From positions 1-51,303 of the forward strand of contig JAQGMJ010000017.1 in the NCBI GenBank assembly GCA_028292405.1: a stretch of DNA of 51,303 nt, given 5' to 3'. This document shows, one piece after another, positions 1 through 9,621 of this stretch. How positions within the stretch are numbered: position 1 is the stretch's first letter; every line of letters starts with the position of its first letter. The DNA is from Betaproteobacteria bacterium. Its GTDB lineage: Bacteria; Pseudomonadota; Gammaproteobacteria; Burkholderiales; JAEUOS01. The translations under genes and the position numbers were made by a program. The notes under the pieces were generated by a model that made no database searches, was not told where the DNA came from, and worked only from the letters and a program-made list of their open reading frames with translations.

Positions 1-93
1 CGGTACATCCACTACTATAATCATCGCCGCATCAAACTCAAATTAAATGGGCTGAGTCCTGTCCAGTACAGGACCCAGCCCTTGATGGCCTAG
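1..93 (+). CDS. IS3-family transposase (OrfB), C-terminal fragment
   Basis: The frame is open from base 1 and ends in TAG at 91-93. The 30 visible residues include [11 protein letters not shown] and [12 protein letters not shown], the typical C-terminal tail of DDE integrases of the IS3 family (IS150 group). The rest of the gene lies left of the window, so whether the element is intact cannot be told. The terminal inverted repeat follows directly. Family assignment is from recognised motifs. Confidence 0.85.
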   Translation, partial: RYIHYYNHRRIKLKLNGLSPVQYRTQPLMA

Positions 94-101
94 CTTTTTA
101 A

Positions 102-127
102 CCGTCCAACTTTAGGGGGTCAGTTCA
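102..127. repeat. Right terminal inverted repeat of the IS3-family element
   Basis: Read on the minus strand this begins TGAACTGACCCC and continues CTAAAGTTGGACGG, the usual terminus of IS150-group elements, and it sits just after the transposase stop. The outermost base is probably 127; the left end and the target duplication are outside the window. The element ends about 45 bases from the stop codon of the aminotransferase gene. Confidence 0.7.
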
Positions 128-171
128 AAGATCGGGCCTTTTGTTTTTGCGCCGGAGCGCAGCCTGTGCGA

Positions 172-1389
172 TTACGCGATTACTTTGGCAATCGAGTCGG
201 CGACGTAGTCGATGTTCTTGCTGTTGAGCGCGGCCACGCAGATGCGGCCGGTGTCGATGGCGTAGATTGAGAACTCGTTCTTCAAGCGCTCCACCTGCTC
301 CTTGGTAAGGCCGGAATAGGAGAACATGCCGCGCTGCTTGACCACGAACTCGAAGTCGCGGGCGGGGACGCGCTCCTTGAGCTTGTCCACCAGGGCGCGG
401 CGCATTTCCTTGATGCGCACGCGCATCTCGCCCAGTTCCTTTTCCCACAGGGCGCGCAGCTCGGGGGTGGTGAGGGTGAGTGCAACCGCCTGGCCGCCGT
501 AGGTGGGCGGATTGGAGTAGTTGGTGCGGATCACGCGCTTGAGTTGCGAGAGGATGCGCACCGACTCTTCCGCCGAAGCGCCGATGATGGTCAGCGCGCC
601 GATGCGCTCGCCGTAGAGGGAGAACGACTTGGAGAAGGAGCTCGAGATCAGCATCGGCATGTTGGTGGCGGCGAAACGGCGCACCACTTCACCGTCGGCG
701 TCGATGCCGTCGCCAAAGCCCTGGTAGGCGATGTCGAGAATAGGCACCAGCTGGCGGCTGGCCACGATGTCGATAACCTTGCCCCACTGGTCGGGCGAGA
801 GGTCGGCGCCGGTGGGATTGTGGCAGCAGGCGTGCAGCACGACGACGGTACCGGGCTTAAGCGCCTCGAGTGCCTTGCTCATGCCGCCGAAGTCGACGCC
901 GCGGGTGGCGGCATCGTAGTAGGGATAAGCGTTGACCTTGTAGCCGGCGTACTCGAACAAGGCGCGGTGGTTTTCCCACGACGGGTCGCTGATCCAAACT
1001 TCTTCGCTGGTGCCGAAGCGCTTGAGGAAGTCGGCCGCCAGCTTCAGGCCGCCGGTGCCGCCCAGGGCCTGCACGGTGACGGCGCGCTTGGCGGCGATGA
1101 TCGGGCTGCCTTCGCCCAGCAGCAGCAGCTGCACTGCCTGGTCGTAGGCGGCAATGCCGTCGATCGGCAGGTAGGATTTCGGCACCGCCTTGGCCACCAG
1201 TTGCGCTTCGGCGCGGCGTACGCATTCGAGCAATGGCACCTTGCCGTTGTCGTCGCAATACACACCCACGCCCAGGTTCACCTTTTTCGGATTTTTGTCC
1301 GCCACGAAAGCTTCGGTGACGCCAAGGATAGGGTCCTTGGGGGCGAGTTCGATGTTGGCAAAAATCGAGGCGGAGGCGGGCGCGTTCAT
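172..1389 (-). CDS. tyrB: Aromatic amino acid / aspartate aminotransferase (PLP, fold type I)
   Basis: 405-residue cytoplasmic transaminase that moves amino groups between aromatic or acidic amino acids and 2-oxo acids. The class I features are clear: HACCHNPTGADLS (substrate and cofactor region), LDIAYQGFGDG (PLP-contacting Asp and Tyr), SSSFSKSFSLYGERIG with the Schiff-base lysine, and TNYSNPPTYGG. The length matches E. coli AspC/TyrB. The start is ATG at 1387-1389 (MNAPASASIFANIELAPKD), the usual N-terminus of the family; the frame stays open upstream but without family similarity. Motifs do not separate tyrosine from aspartate preference; tyrB is chosen because Burkholderiales homologues beside uvrB usually carry that name. 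It is transcribed away from the kinase gene, and the insertion element lies just beyond its 3' end. Confidence 0.9.
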   Translation of the reverse strand: MNAPASASIFANIELAPKDPILGVTEAFVADKNPKKVNLGVGVYCDDNGKVPLLECVRRAEAQLVAKAVPKSYLPIDGIAAYDQAVQLLLLGEGSPIIAAKRAVTVQALGGTGGLKLAADFLKRFGTSEEVWISDPSWENHRALFEYAGYKVNAYPYYDAATRGVDFGGMSKALEALKPGTVVVLHACCHNPTGADLSPDQWGKVIDIVASRQLVPILDIAYQGFGDGIDADGEVVRRFAATNMPMLISSSFSKSFSLYGERIGALTIIGASAEESVRILSQLKRVIRTNYSNPPTYGGQAVALTLTTPELRALWEKELGEMRVRIKEMRRALVDKLKERVPARDFEFVVKQRGMFSYSGLTKEQVERLKNEFSIYAIDTGRICVAALNSKNIDYVADSIAKVIA

Positions 1390-1444
1390 GATGGAGTGGA
1401 TGTGATGCGCCAGGCGGCGCGGGAATAAAAATGTTGCGCTGCAA

Positions 1445-1450
1445 ATTTTA
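1445..1450 (-). promoter_or_regulatory. Possible -10 element of tyrB
   Basis: TAAAAT on the minus strand, about 55 bases upstream of the tyrB ATG, in the AT-richer part of the divergent intergenic region. No good -35 hexamer is seen at the usual spacing, so this rests on the -10 and its position only. Confidence 0.35.
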
Positions 1451-1630
1451 CTCCAATCCACCCCTTTTGCGGTGCAATTTGTTGCGTTGGCGCACCATAA
1501 AAAGGCGGTTTTTGGTTGAATTGAGCAGGATTTCGGGCTCTTTTCCCGGGACGGCGAATCCACGGGAAACCTAAACTCGCGATGAGCTGTGAAACCCGTA
1601 GAAATCAGAGACATCACCTTGGAGAAAGTC

Positions 1631-4108
1631 ATGGCGGCGGTCATGCAGCCCGCGGCTACCGAACGCATCGGCCGGTTCGATATCCAGGGCATATTGGGGC
1701 GTGGCGCCCAGGGCACGGTCTATCTGGCCGAAGACAGCTACCTGCATCGCCAGGTGGCGGTGAAAACCCTGCGCGTGGAGCGCTCGGACCCGGCCGCGCG
1801 CGAAGCCATGGTGCAATTGCTGCTCGACGAGGCGCGCATCGTCGGCAAACTCGCGCACCCTAACATCGTGCCGCTGTTCGATGCCGGCGAGCACAAGGGC
1901 CTGCCTTATCTGGTTTTCGAGTTCGTCTCCGGCGACCCCCTGTCGGAGGTAATTCGCTCGCGCGGCAAGCTGCCGGCGCTGGAAGCGGTGCAACTGGCGC
2001 TGGGCATGCTGCGTGGCATCGAGTGCGCGCACCAGCAGAACATCGTGCACCGCGACATCAAGCCGTCCAACATCATGCTCACCGGCGAAGTGCCGCGCAT
2101 CATGGACTTCGGCATCGCCTGCCGCACCGACGCCCTCGGCACGCAAAGCAACAGCAGCGGGCTTTCCGGCACGCCGCGCTACATGGCGCCCGAATACCTT
2201 TCCGGCGGTGAATTCACGCCGAGCTGCGACCTGTTCGCGCTGGGCATGGTGCTCTACGAAATGCTCGCCGGCAAACCGGCGGTGGGCGGCAGCGACGTCT
2301 ACGCCATCATGAACGCGATGGTCAACCAGGCCTTCATTCCGCCCTCGCGCGTCAACCCGGAGATCGACGAGCGCCTCGACGCCATCGTGATGCGCGCCAT
2401 CGCCAAGGACCCGGCGGCGCGTTACGCCGGCCCGGGCGAGATGATGGCCGCGCTCGTCGCCTACGCGCGCCCGCAGACGGCCGCGCCGGACGAGGAAGCG
2501 GGCCATGGCACCCTGGAATTCGTGCTGCGCCGCATGCGCTACAAGAGCGATTTCCCGGTGCTCTCCTCGACGATTGCCACCATCAACAAGCTGATGGCTT
2601 CCGAAGACGAGCCCGCCAGCGCCCTGGCCGACGGCATCCTGAAAGACGTGGCGCTGACCAACAAGGTGCTGCGCATGGTCAACACGGCCTCGTTCTCGCA
2701 ATTCGGCGGCTCGGTCTCCACCGTGTCGCGCGCGGTGTCTATCCTCGGCTTTCAGAAGGTGCGCGCCGCCGCGCTGTCGCTGATGCTGTTCGATCACCTG
2801 CAGAACAAGACCCAGGCGGCCGACCTGAAGGACCAGGTCAGCGCCAGCTACTTCAGCGGCGTGCTGTCGCGCGAACTGGCCAGTACGCTGGGCCTGCGCA
2901 ACGCCGAAGAGGCCTTCATCTGCGCCATGTTCCATCGCCTGGGCAAGCTCCTGGCGACCTTTTACCTGCACGAGGAATCGGCCGATGTCGCGCGCCTGGC
3001 GCGCGCCGAAAACCTCGATGAGGACGAGGCGGCGGAGCAGGTGCTGGGCTTGTCCTATACCGCCCTCGGGCTGGGGGTGGCGGAGAAATGGAATTTCCCG
3101 GCGCGCATTGTCGGCAGCCTGCGCACGCCGCCCGCCGGCGCGCCGGTGCCCGCGCCGGAAAACGATGAACAGCGCATGAGCGCCCTGGCGGGCCTCGCCA
3201 CGCGCATGGCCGATGCGGTGCGCCTGCCGGCCGGCAGCCAGCGCGACGCGGCGCTGGCCAATATCGCCAACAAATACGGCGCCGCCCTGAACATCAACGC
3301 ACGGCAGATGGCAACGGCGCTCAAGCAGTCGGCGCGCACCTTCGTCGCCGAGGCGGCCAGCCTGGACCTGCGCATCGGCTCCGGCGACTTCGTGCAAAAG
3401 ATCAGGCTGATGGACGGCGCACCCCTGGCCGAGCCGGCGGTGGCGGGCTCTACCGTCAAAGGGACCGTCAACGGCGCCGTCGAAAGCGCGGCCGACCGCG
3501 CCGCCGGCGCGGCGCTGGATGAGACAGTTCTCAACACCCGGCCGCCGGGCGCGGCGCGGCCTGCCGGCGGGCCGTCGCCGGCCGCTTCGCGCGAGGGCAT
3601 GCTGGCAGCGGGCATTTCCGACATCACCAACGCCCTGGCCGGGCCGTACGACCTGAACGACGTGCTGCGCATCATTCTCGAGACCATGTACCGGGCGATC
3701 GGTTTCACCCGCGTGCTCCTGTGCACCAACGACCCGCGCAGCAACACGCTGAAAAGCCGCTTCGGTTTCGGCGAGGACATCGACGGCCTGGTCAAGCGCG
3801 GTTTCGCCATTCCCCTGGCGGGTTCGCGCGACGTGTTCTACGCCGCGCTCTCCAAGGGCGCCGACATCTGCATCGAAGACGTGGAAGCGGAAAAGATCCG
3901 CGCCTACGTGCCGGCCTGGTATCGCGCGGCGGTGGATGCGCGCGGCTTTTTCCTATTTCCGGTGATGGTCAACAAGAAGCCGCTGGCGCTGATCTACGCC
4001 GACGGCCGCGAGAGCGCGACCCTGCGCCTGGCCGACAGCGAATTGACCCTGCTGAAGACCCTGCGCAACCAGGCGATATTGGCGATTCGGCAAAAAAGCG
4101 GCGCTTGA
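1631..4108 (+). CDS. Serine/threonine protein kinase fused to HDOD and GAF domains
   Basis: About 825 residues, soluble. Numbering from the ATG at 1631: Hanks-type kinase at about 16-275 with glycine loop GILGRGAQGTVY, VAVK lysine (K45), HRDIKPSN (D142), DFG (159-161) and SGTPRYMAPE, so all catalytic motifs are present. An HDOD domain spans about 300-500 (DFPVLSS, NTASFSQFGG, RAVSILGF, MFHRLGKL). A low-complexity Ala/Gly/Pro linker leads to a C-terminal GAF domain at about 665-820. No transmembrane segment is seen. The ATG at 1631 has GGAG seven bases upstream; a GTG at 1589 would add 14 residues. HDOD proteins are known in signalling and often bind or act with cyclic-dinucleotide regulators; the substrate here is unknown. 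A histidine kinase gene follows in the same direction. Confidence 0.88.
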   Translation: MAAVMQPAATERIGRFDIQGILGRGAQGTVYLAEDSYLHRQVAVKTLRVERSDPAAREAMVQLLLDEARIVGKLAHPNIVPLFDAGEHKGLPYLVFEFVSGDPLSEVIRSRGKLPALEAVQLALGMLRGIECAHQQNIVHRDIKPSNIMLTGEVPRIMDFGIACRTDALGTQSNSSGLSGTPRYMAPEYLSGGEFTPSCDLFALGMVLYEMLAGKPAVGGSDVYAIMNAMVNQAFIPPSRVNPEIDERLDAIVMRAIAKDPAARYAGPGEMMAALVAYARPQTAAPDEEAGHGTLEFVLRRMRYKSDFPVLSSTIATINKLMASEDEPASALADGILKDVALTNKVLRMVNTASFSQFGGSVSTVSRAVSILGFQKVRAAALSLMLFDHLQNKTQAADLKDQVSASYFSGVLSRELASTLGLRNAEEAFICAMFHRLGKLLATFYLHEESADVARLARAENLDEDEAAEQVLGLSYTALGLGVAEKWNFPARIVGSLRTPPAGAPVPAPENDEQRMSALAGLATRMADAVRLPAGSQRDAALANIANKYGAALNINARQMATALKQSARTFVAEAASLDLRIGSGDFVQKIRLMDGAPLAEPAVAGSTVKGTVNGAVESAADRAAGAALDETVLNTRPPGAARPAGGPSPAASREGMLAAGISDITNALAGPYDLNDVLRIILETMYRAIGFTRVLLCTNDPRSNTLKSRFGFGEDIDGLVKRGFAIPLAGSRDVFYAALSKGADICIEDVEAEKIRAYVPAWYRAAVDARGFFLFPVMVNKKPLALIYADGRESATLRLADSELTLLKTLRNQAILAIRQKSGA

Positions 4109-4312
4109 GCGACAAGGCCGGCGCGCAGGCGATGGCCGGCGCCACAAGTTGCCGCGGTTTTCGCTAGACTCTGGGCCTGCCCCGGCCGTTGTGCAGGTGC
4201 TGCCGGACAAAGGGGTCCGAAAAAACATGCCTGATCCGTGGTCTCAGCTTCATCCGGCGGCTTCTTGCCGCTGCCGTCCGGGGCGGCCGGGGTGAAATCG
4301 GGCTCGCCTTTC

Positions 4313-6493
4313 ATGCAGGCCATGGGCGTGCGCAGCACTGTCATGCTGCTGGTGGCGGTGATCGCCATTCCCTTTCTTATGCTGGCCATCGTCAGCGCCC
4401 AGCGCAACCTGCGCTTCGAGCAGAATGCGGCGGAGCAGCGCGCGCTGACCCACGCGCGCCAGTTGACGGCGCGCATCGACGACCTGGTGGGCGGCGTCGA
4501 TGACCTGCTGGTGGTCCTGGCCCAGACCCTTTCTCCTGATCCGGCCGATGCGGCGCAAAACGGTGCGCGCCTGGCGCGCATCGGCGCGCGCCTGCCGCCG
4601 GTGTACAGCCAGTTGCGCATCAGCACGCCGCAGGGCGCCGCCATCGGCCACTCCACCGGGGTCAGCCCGAATATCGGCGGGCGCAAATATTTCCGCGATG
4701 CGCTGCTGCGGCCGGGCCTGGCCACCGGCGAGCCGGCGCGCTCCTATCGCAACGGCATCTGGACCATGGGTTTCGGGCGCGCCATCCACGATCCCGCGGG
4801 CAAGGTGCTGGCGGTGGTGTCGGTCACCTTGCGCCTGGAGCATCTGCACCAGATTTTCGATGACCGCGGCCTGCCGGAGGGCAGCATCCTCTACGTGCTG
4901 TCGGAACGCGGCATGGTGCTGGCGCGTTCGGCCGACCAGGAGCACTGGATCGGCCGGGACGTCAGCCGCCTGCCTACCGGCAAGCGTGCCCTGGAACTGA
5001 AGGACGGGGCCGAGCTGATCGTCACCCGGGAAGGGACGGCGCGCCTGACCGGCATCGCCTCCGCCAAAAGGGTGCCGTGGCTGGCGGTGATCGCCAGCCC
5101 GACCGAAAGCGCGTTCGCCGGCGTGCGCGCCGAGGAGCGCCGCAGCCTGCTGCTGTTTCTCGCGGCCTGCGGTTTCGCGCTGGTGGCGGGCCTGATGGCG
5201 GCGCGGCGCCTGATCCTGCCGATCCGCCGCATCACCGCCGACGCGGTGGCTTTCGGCGGCGGCGACCTGGCGCACCGCTCGACGGTGGCGGCGCCGGCGG
5301 AAATGGGCGTGCTGGCGCGCACCTTCAACCGCATGGCCGACGACATGGCGGCGCGCACCGCCTCGCTTGAGACCAGCGAGGCGCGCTACCGCTCGATGTT
5401 CCAGTCCAGCCCGCAGCCGATGTGGGTGGTCGACCGCGAGACCCTGCGCTTCCTGGCGGTGAACGACGCGGCGATGGCGCAGTACGGCTACAGCCGCGAG
5501 GAATTTCTGGCGATGGAAGGGGGCGACATCCGGCCGCCGGAGGAGCACGGACGTTTCCGCGCGTACCTGCAGACCAATGTTTCCGGCGTGCGCGCGGCGG
5601 GCGTCTGGCGCCATCGCCGTAAGGATGGCAGCCTGATCGAAGTGGAAATCAGCACCCACGAGTTGATGTTCGACGGTCGCCCGGCGCTGCACTCGGCGCT
5701 GCTCGACGTCACCGAGCGCTTGCGCATGGAGCGCGAGGTGCGGCGCCTCAATCTCGACCTCGAAGAGCGCGTGCGCGAGCGCACCGCCGAGCTCTCGGCG
5801 ACCAATCGCGAGCTGGAGGCGTTCACCTATTCGGTCTCGCACGACCTGCACAATCCCCTGCGCGCCATCGACGGCTTTTCCAAGCTGCTGCTGGACCACC
5901 CCGGCATGCCGGAGGACAGCGAGGCGCGCGACTACCTGGAACGCATCCGCGGGGCGGCGCAGCGCATGGGCGGACTGATCGCCGCGCTGCTCAATCTTTC
6001 GCGGGTGTCGCGCGGTACCCTGCGCAAGACCCATGTCGACCTTTCCGCGCTGGCGGCCCAGGCGGCGGAGGAGTTGCAGCAGCAGGCGCCGCAGCGGATG
6101 GTGGAGTGGCGCATCGCGCCCGGCCTCTCCGTCGACGGCGACGCAGGCCTGCTGCGCTCGGTGCTGTCCAACCTGCTGGGCAATGCCTGGAAATACACCC
6201 GCAACCAGCCGCGTCCGGTGATCGAATTCGGCCTGCATGCCGACACCGCCGAGCGCGCGGAGTTTTTCGTGCGCGACAACGGCGCCGGCTTCGACATGGC
6301 TTACTCGGCCAAGCTTTTCGCGGTGTTCCAGCGCCTGCATTCGCCGGCCGAGTTCGAGGGCAACGGCATCGGCCTGGCGACGGTGCAGCGCATCGTCGAG
6401 CGCCACGGCGGCTCGGTGCGCGGCGAAGGCCGGCCGGGGGAGGGGACCACCCTCTACTTTTCCCTGCCGCGCCAGGGCCAGGCGCCAGGCTAG
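4313..6493 (+). CDS. Membrane sensor histidine kinase (Cache-type sensor, HAMP, PAS, HisKA, HATPase)
   Basis: About 726 residues from the ATG at 4313. Order: TM1 (about 7-28), periplasmic sensor region of about 250 residues consistent with a double-Cache fold (NIGGRKYFRDAL, ATGEPARSYRNG), TM2 beside a HAMP domain (ARRLILPIRRI), a PAS domain (FQSSPQPMWVVD, NDAAMAQYGYSREEF), a coiled coil, the H-box SHDLHNPLRAIDG with phospho-acceptor His510, and a phytochrome-type HATPase_c (NLLGNAWKYT, VRDNGAGFDM, GNGIGLATVQRIVERHGG). No response regulator is adjacent, so it is an orphan whose partner is elsewhere. The frame extends to GTG codons at 4292 and 4238; no convincing ribosome site decides, and 4313 puts TM1 right at the N-terminus. 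It lies about 200 bases after the kinase-HDOD gene. Confidence 0.88.
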   Translation: MQAMGVRSTVMLLVAVIAIPFLMLAIVSAQRNLRFEQNAAEQRALTHARQLTARIDDLVGGVDDLLVVLAQTLSPDPADAAQNGARLARIGARLPPVYSQLRISTPQGAAIGHSTGVSPNIGGRKYFRDALLRPGLATGEPARSYRNGIWTMGFGRAIHDPAGKVLAVVSVTLRLEHLHQIFDDRGLPEGSILYVLSERGMVLARSADQEHWIGRDVSRLPTGKRALELKDGAELIVTREGTARLTGIASAKRVPWLAVIASPTESAFAGVRAEERRSLLLFLAACGFALVAGLMAARRLILPIRRITADAVAFGGGDLAHRSTVAAPAEMGVLARTFNRMADDMAARTASLETSEARYRSMFQSSPQPMWVVDRETLRFLAVNDAAMAQYGYSREEFLAMEGGDIRPPEEHGRFRAYLQTNVSGVRAAGVWRHRRKDGSLIEVEISTHELMFDGRPALHSALLDVTERLRMEREVRRLNLDLEERVRERTAELSATNRELEAFTYSVSHDLHNPLRAIDGFSKLLLDHPGMPEDSEARDYLERIRGAAQRMGGLIAALLNLSRVSRGTLRKTHVDLSALAAQAAEELQQQAPQRMVEWRIAPGLSVDGDAGLLRSVLSNLLGNAWKYTRNQPRPVIEFGLHADTAERAEFFVRDNGAGFDMAYSAKLFAVFQRLHSPAEFEGNGIGLATVQRIVERHGGSVRGEGRPGEGTTLYFSLPRQGQAPG

Positions 6494-6569
6494 GCGCAGG
6501 GTGGATTCGGGGACAGATTCAAGGGCCGCCGCAGGCGCCAAGCCGGCGGATTACTGACAGTTTCGGGTA

Positions 6570-6599
6570 TTGCACGGGCGTAAAATGCCCGCATATACC
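6570..6599 (+). promoter_or_regulatory. Possible sigma-70 promoter of uvrB
   Basis: TTGCAC at 6570-6575 and TATACC at 6594-6599 with an 18-base spacer, 35 bases before the uvrB ATG. No CTG-N10-CAG LexA box was found between the histidine kinase stop and uvrB, although uvrB is SOS-controlled in many bacteria. Confidence 0.35.
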
Positions 6600-6633
6600 C
6601 TGCTGCTGCCCGACAAAGGCTTAAAGTTACGCC

Positions 6634-8700
6634 ATGACCCTGAAGACCTTCCCGAATTCCCCCTATCAGCTCTATGAGCCGTTCGAGCCGGCGGGCGACC
6701 AGCCGGAGGCGATCGCCAAGCTGATCGAAGGCATCGACGACGGCCTGGCCTTCCAGACCCTGCTGGGGGTGACGGGCTCGGGCAAGACCTTCACCATGGC
6801 GCAGGTGATCGCGCGTTCCGGCCGCCCCGCGCTGGTGCTGGCGCCGAACAAGACCCTGGCGGCCCAGCTTTACTCGGAATTCCGCGAGTTTTTTCCGCAT
6901 AACGCGGTGGAATACTTCGTCAGCTACTACGACTACTACCAGCCGGAAGCCTACGTGCCGAGCCGCGACCTGTTCATCGAAAAGGACAGTTCGATCAACG
7001 ACCATATCGAGCAGATGCGCCTGTCGGCCACCAAGTCGCTGATGGAGCGGCGCGACTGCATCATCGTCGGCACGGTATCGACGATCTACGGTATCGGCAA
7101 CCCCGACGATTATCACAAGATGGTGCTGCACCTGCGGGTGGGCGACAAGCTCTCCCAGCGCGAGATCATCGTCAAGCTCACCGCGATGCAGTACGCGCGC
7201 AACGAGATGGATTTTTCGCGCGGCGCCTTTCGCGTGCGCGGCGACACCATTGACGTGTTTCCAGCCGAGCACAGCGAGACGGCGCTGCGGATTTCGCTGT
7301 TCGACGACGAGATCGAGTCGATCCAGCTGTTCGACCCGCTGACCGGGCATATCCGCCAGAAGATTCCGCGCTTCACCGTCTATCCCGGCAGCCATTACGT
7401 GACCACGCGCACCACCACCCTGCGCGCGGTGGAGCAGATCAAGCAGGAACTGCGCGAGCGCATCGAGTTCTTCACCACCGGCAACAAGCTGGTGGAGGCG
7501 CAGCGGATCGAGCAGCGCACCCGTTTCGATCTGGAAATGCTCGCCGAAATCGGCTTTTGCAAGGGCATCGAAAACTATTCGCGCCACCTCTCCGGCGGCG
7601 CGCCGGGCGAGCCGCCGCCGACGCTGATCGACTACCTGCCGAAGGACGCGCTGATGTTCCTCGACGAGTCGCATGTGCTCACCGGCCAGCTCTCCGGCAT
7701 GTACAACGGCGACCGTTCGCGCAAGGAAAACCTGGTGGACTACGGTTTTCGCCTGCCTTCCGCGCTGGACAACCGGCCGCTGAAGTTCGCCGAGTTCGAG
7801 CGCATGATGCGCCAGACCATTTTTGTCTCCGCCACGCCGGCGGAGTACGAGCGCACCCATAGCGGCGACGCGGTGGCCGAGCAGGTGGTGCGGCCGACCG
7901 GCCTGGTCGACCCGCAATTGATCGTGCGCCCGGCCTCGGCGCAGGTGGACGACCTGCTGTCGGAAGTGAACAAGCGCATCAGCGTCGGTGAGCGCGTGCT
8001 GGTGACGACGCTGACCAAACGCATGTCCGAGCAACTCACCGAATATCTGGCGGACCACGGCATCAAGGTGCGCTATTTGCACTCGGACATCGATACGGTG
8101 GAACGGGTGGAGATCATCCGCGACCTGCGCCTGGGCGTGTTCGACGTGCTGGTGGGCATCAACCTGCTGCGCGAAGGCCTGGATATTCCCGAGGTGTCGC
8201 TGGTGGCGATCCTGGATGCGGACAAGGAGGGCTTCCTGCGTTCGGAGCGTTCGCTGATCCAGACCATCGGCCGCGCCGCGCGCCATATCAACGGCACCGC
8301 CATCCTTTACGCCGACCGCATCACCGATTCGATGCGCCAGGCCATCAACGAGACCGAGCGTCGCCGCGGCAAGCAGGAGGCCTTCAATCTCGCCCACGGC
8401 ATCACGCCCAAGAGCGTGGCCAAGCGGATCAAGGATCTCATCGACGGTGTCTACGACTCGAAGTCGGCGAAGGAAAACCTGCAGGAGCAGAAGGAAACCG
8501 CCAAGGTCGAGGCGATGAGCGAAAAGCAGATTTCCAAGCAGATCCAGAAGCTGGAAAAGCAGATGCTCGATTGCGCCAAGAACCTGGAGTTCGAAAAAGC
8601 CGCGCAGATCCGCGACGAACTGTCGCGCCTGAAGCAGCGCATCTTCGGCGCCGCGCCGGAGAACCTGGCCCCCAACGTGGTGGCGATCAAGGCGGCCTGA
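6634..8700 (+). CDS. uvrB: UvrABC excinuclease subunit B
   Basis: 688 residues, the usual UvrB length. UvrB is the damage-verifying helicase-like core of nucleotide excision repair: loaded by UvrA, it recruits UvrC for incision. Visible features: Walker [10 protein letters not shown] (45-53), the beta-hairpin region [15 protein letters not shown] that clamps damaged DNA, the DESH Walker B box, helicase motifs such as [10 protein letters not shown] and QTIGRAARH, and the C-terminal UVR motif [17 protein letters not shown] that contacts UvrC. ATG at 6634. It is transcribed convergently with the next gene. In related Burkholderiales uvrB commonly lies directly opposite tyrB; here two signalling genes sit between them. 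Confidence 0.97.
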   Translation: MTLKTFPNSPYQLYEPFEPAGDQPEAIAKLIEGIDDGLAFQTLLGVTGSGKTFTMAQVIARSGRPALVLAPNKTLAAQLYSEFREFFPHNAVEYFVSYYDYYQPEAYVPSRDLFIEKDSSINDHIEQMRLSATKSLMERRDCIIVGTVSTIYGIGNPDDYHKMVLHLRVGDKLSQREIIVKLTAMQYARNEMDFSRGAFRVRGDTIDVFPAEHSETALRISLFDDEIESIQLFDPLTGHIRQKIPRFTVYPGSHYVTTRTTTLRAVEQIKQELRERIEFFTTGNKLVEAQRIEQRTRFDLEMLAEIGFCKGIENYSRHLSGGAPGEPPPTLIDYLPKDALMFLDESHVLTGQLSGMYNGDRSRKENLVDYGFRLPSALDNRPLKFAEFERMMRQTIFVSATPAEYERTHSGDAVAEQVVRPTGLVDPQLIVRPASAQVDDLLSEVNKRISVGERVLVTTLTKRMSEQLTEYLADHGIKVRYLHSDIDTVERVEIIRDLRLGVFDVLVGINLLREGLDIPEVSLVAILDADKEGFLRSERSLIQTIGRAARHINGTAILYADRITDSMRQAINETERRRGKQEAFNLAHGITPKSVAKRIKDLIDGVYDSKSAKENLQEQKETAKVEAMSEKQISKQIQKLEKQMLDCAKNLEFEKAAQIRDELSRLKQRIFGAAPENLAPNVVAIKAA

Positions 8701-8741
8701 GCCCGCTGTTCGCCTGGGCCGGCAACTGCCGGGTTTGCTGC

Positions 8742-9347
8742 CTACTCCGGCAGCAGGGCCAGCACGCTGATGCGGAAATTGTCCGCTTCGTCAGTGCCCT
8801 TGAGGTCGCGCACGATATCGCAACAGGCGGACAGTTCGGCCAGCAGCTTTTCGCGCGTGGTGGCGAGGTTGATCGCATCGAGCACGCCGACGGCGCCATT
8901 GCCCAGCAGCCGGCTGATCGTTTCGCGCATGAAAAATTTGGCGGGATTGATCGCCTCGTTTTCGCGCATCGAGGCCAGGCTGTCGCCGCGCAGGGTCAAC
9001 AGGTTGCCGGAGCGGGTCAGCTCGGTCACCAGATGGCGGGTGGCTTCGTCGGTGCCGGTTTCCAGGCTGGACGGCTGCAAGTGGATGGTGCGCGGCTGCG
9101 GCTCGCGGGCCGCCGTGCCTTGCGGCTCGATAAAGCCTTCGCTTAGCAAATGGGCGACGATGGCGGGCGCGTTGCCGAAGGTCGCGGCACGTGCCGCGAG
9201 TTCCGCAAACGTCAGCTTGCCATCGACCATCAGGAGGATGGTACGTAAGCGGGGGCCTAGCAGATGGTCGGCACTGGATACCTCAGCAATGCCTTTTGCG
9301 GTCTTCACCATCAACGCATTGGCCGGCGGATTGACGCTCGGGCTCAT
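8742..9347 (-). CDS. Uncharacterised protein with possible N-terminal winged-helix-like region
   Basis: 201 residues, ATG at 9345-9347; an alternative ATG at 9311 would remove 12 residues. I do not recognise a named family. Residues about 16-75 (DHLLGPRLRTILLMVDGKLTFAE, then AIVAHLLSEGFIEPQ) read like a degenerate winged-helix or two-helix module of a type often seen at the start of short unannotated Burkholderiales proteins; this is an impression. The C-terminal half is helical (FFMRETISRLLGNG, REKLLAELSACCDIVRDL). There is no signal peptide, membrane segment or metal motif. Codon use matches the neighbours and the frame is clean, so it is very likely a real gene. It converges on uvrB, with only about 40 bases between them. 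Confidence 0.75.
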   Translation of the reverse strand: MSPSVNPPANALMVKTAKGIAEVSSADHLLGPRLRTILLMVDGKLTFAELAARAATFGNAPAIVAHLLSEGFIEPQGTAAREPQPRTIHLQPSSLETGTDEATRHLVTELTRSGNLLTLRGDSLASMRENEAINPAKFFMRETISRLLGNGAVGVLDAINLATTREKLLAELSACCDIVRDLKGTDEADNFRISVLALLPE

Positions 9348-9400
9348 GGCATGGGCAGGGTCGGAATAGTTGTTGTGCTTGCTTGTTGCTGCCGGCGATT

Positions 9401-9411
9401 TGATCAGATCA
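9401..9411. promoter_or_regulatory. Short palindrome TGATCAGATCA upstream of the 8742-9347 gene
   Basis: Perfect 11-base inverted repeat (TGATC-A-GATCA) about 55 bases upstream of the start codon of the minus-strand gene, next to an AT-rich stretch with a possible promoter (GTCAAT, 18 bases, TAAACT on the minus strand). It could be an operator, but such short palindromes also occur by chance. Confidence 0.3.
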
Positions 9412-9621
9412 GTTTACCGGAAATATAAGGTGATATTGACTTTTTTGGCCCGCGGGTCCGCCCTTTGCTTCGCTTTTCGCTGATTTGTTTCGTTTTTACG
9501 TTTGTCGTGGCTGCCTTGGCCGAATCGGCGATCGAAGCGCGGCGCGCGTTCGACGGCCGCGCCTGCAATAATGGCGGCCTATGACCGGATTTCCCCTGAT
9601 TTCTTCTGTGCCCGGCGGCCG

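Noticed and set aside
4250..6541. 763-codon minus-strand frame opposite the histidine kinase
   Set aside because: Antisense frame with Arg/His/Gln-rich composition and no recognisable domains; the plus-strand kinase has all family motifs.
6494..6633. LexA (SOS) box in front of uvrB
   Set aside because: Searched for CTG-N10-CAG by eye in the whole gap and found none; SOS control cannot be claimed here.
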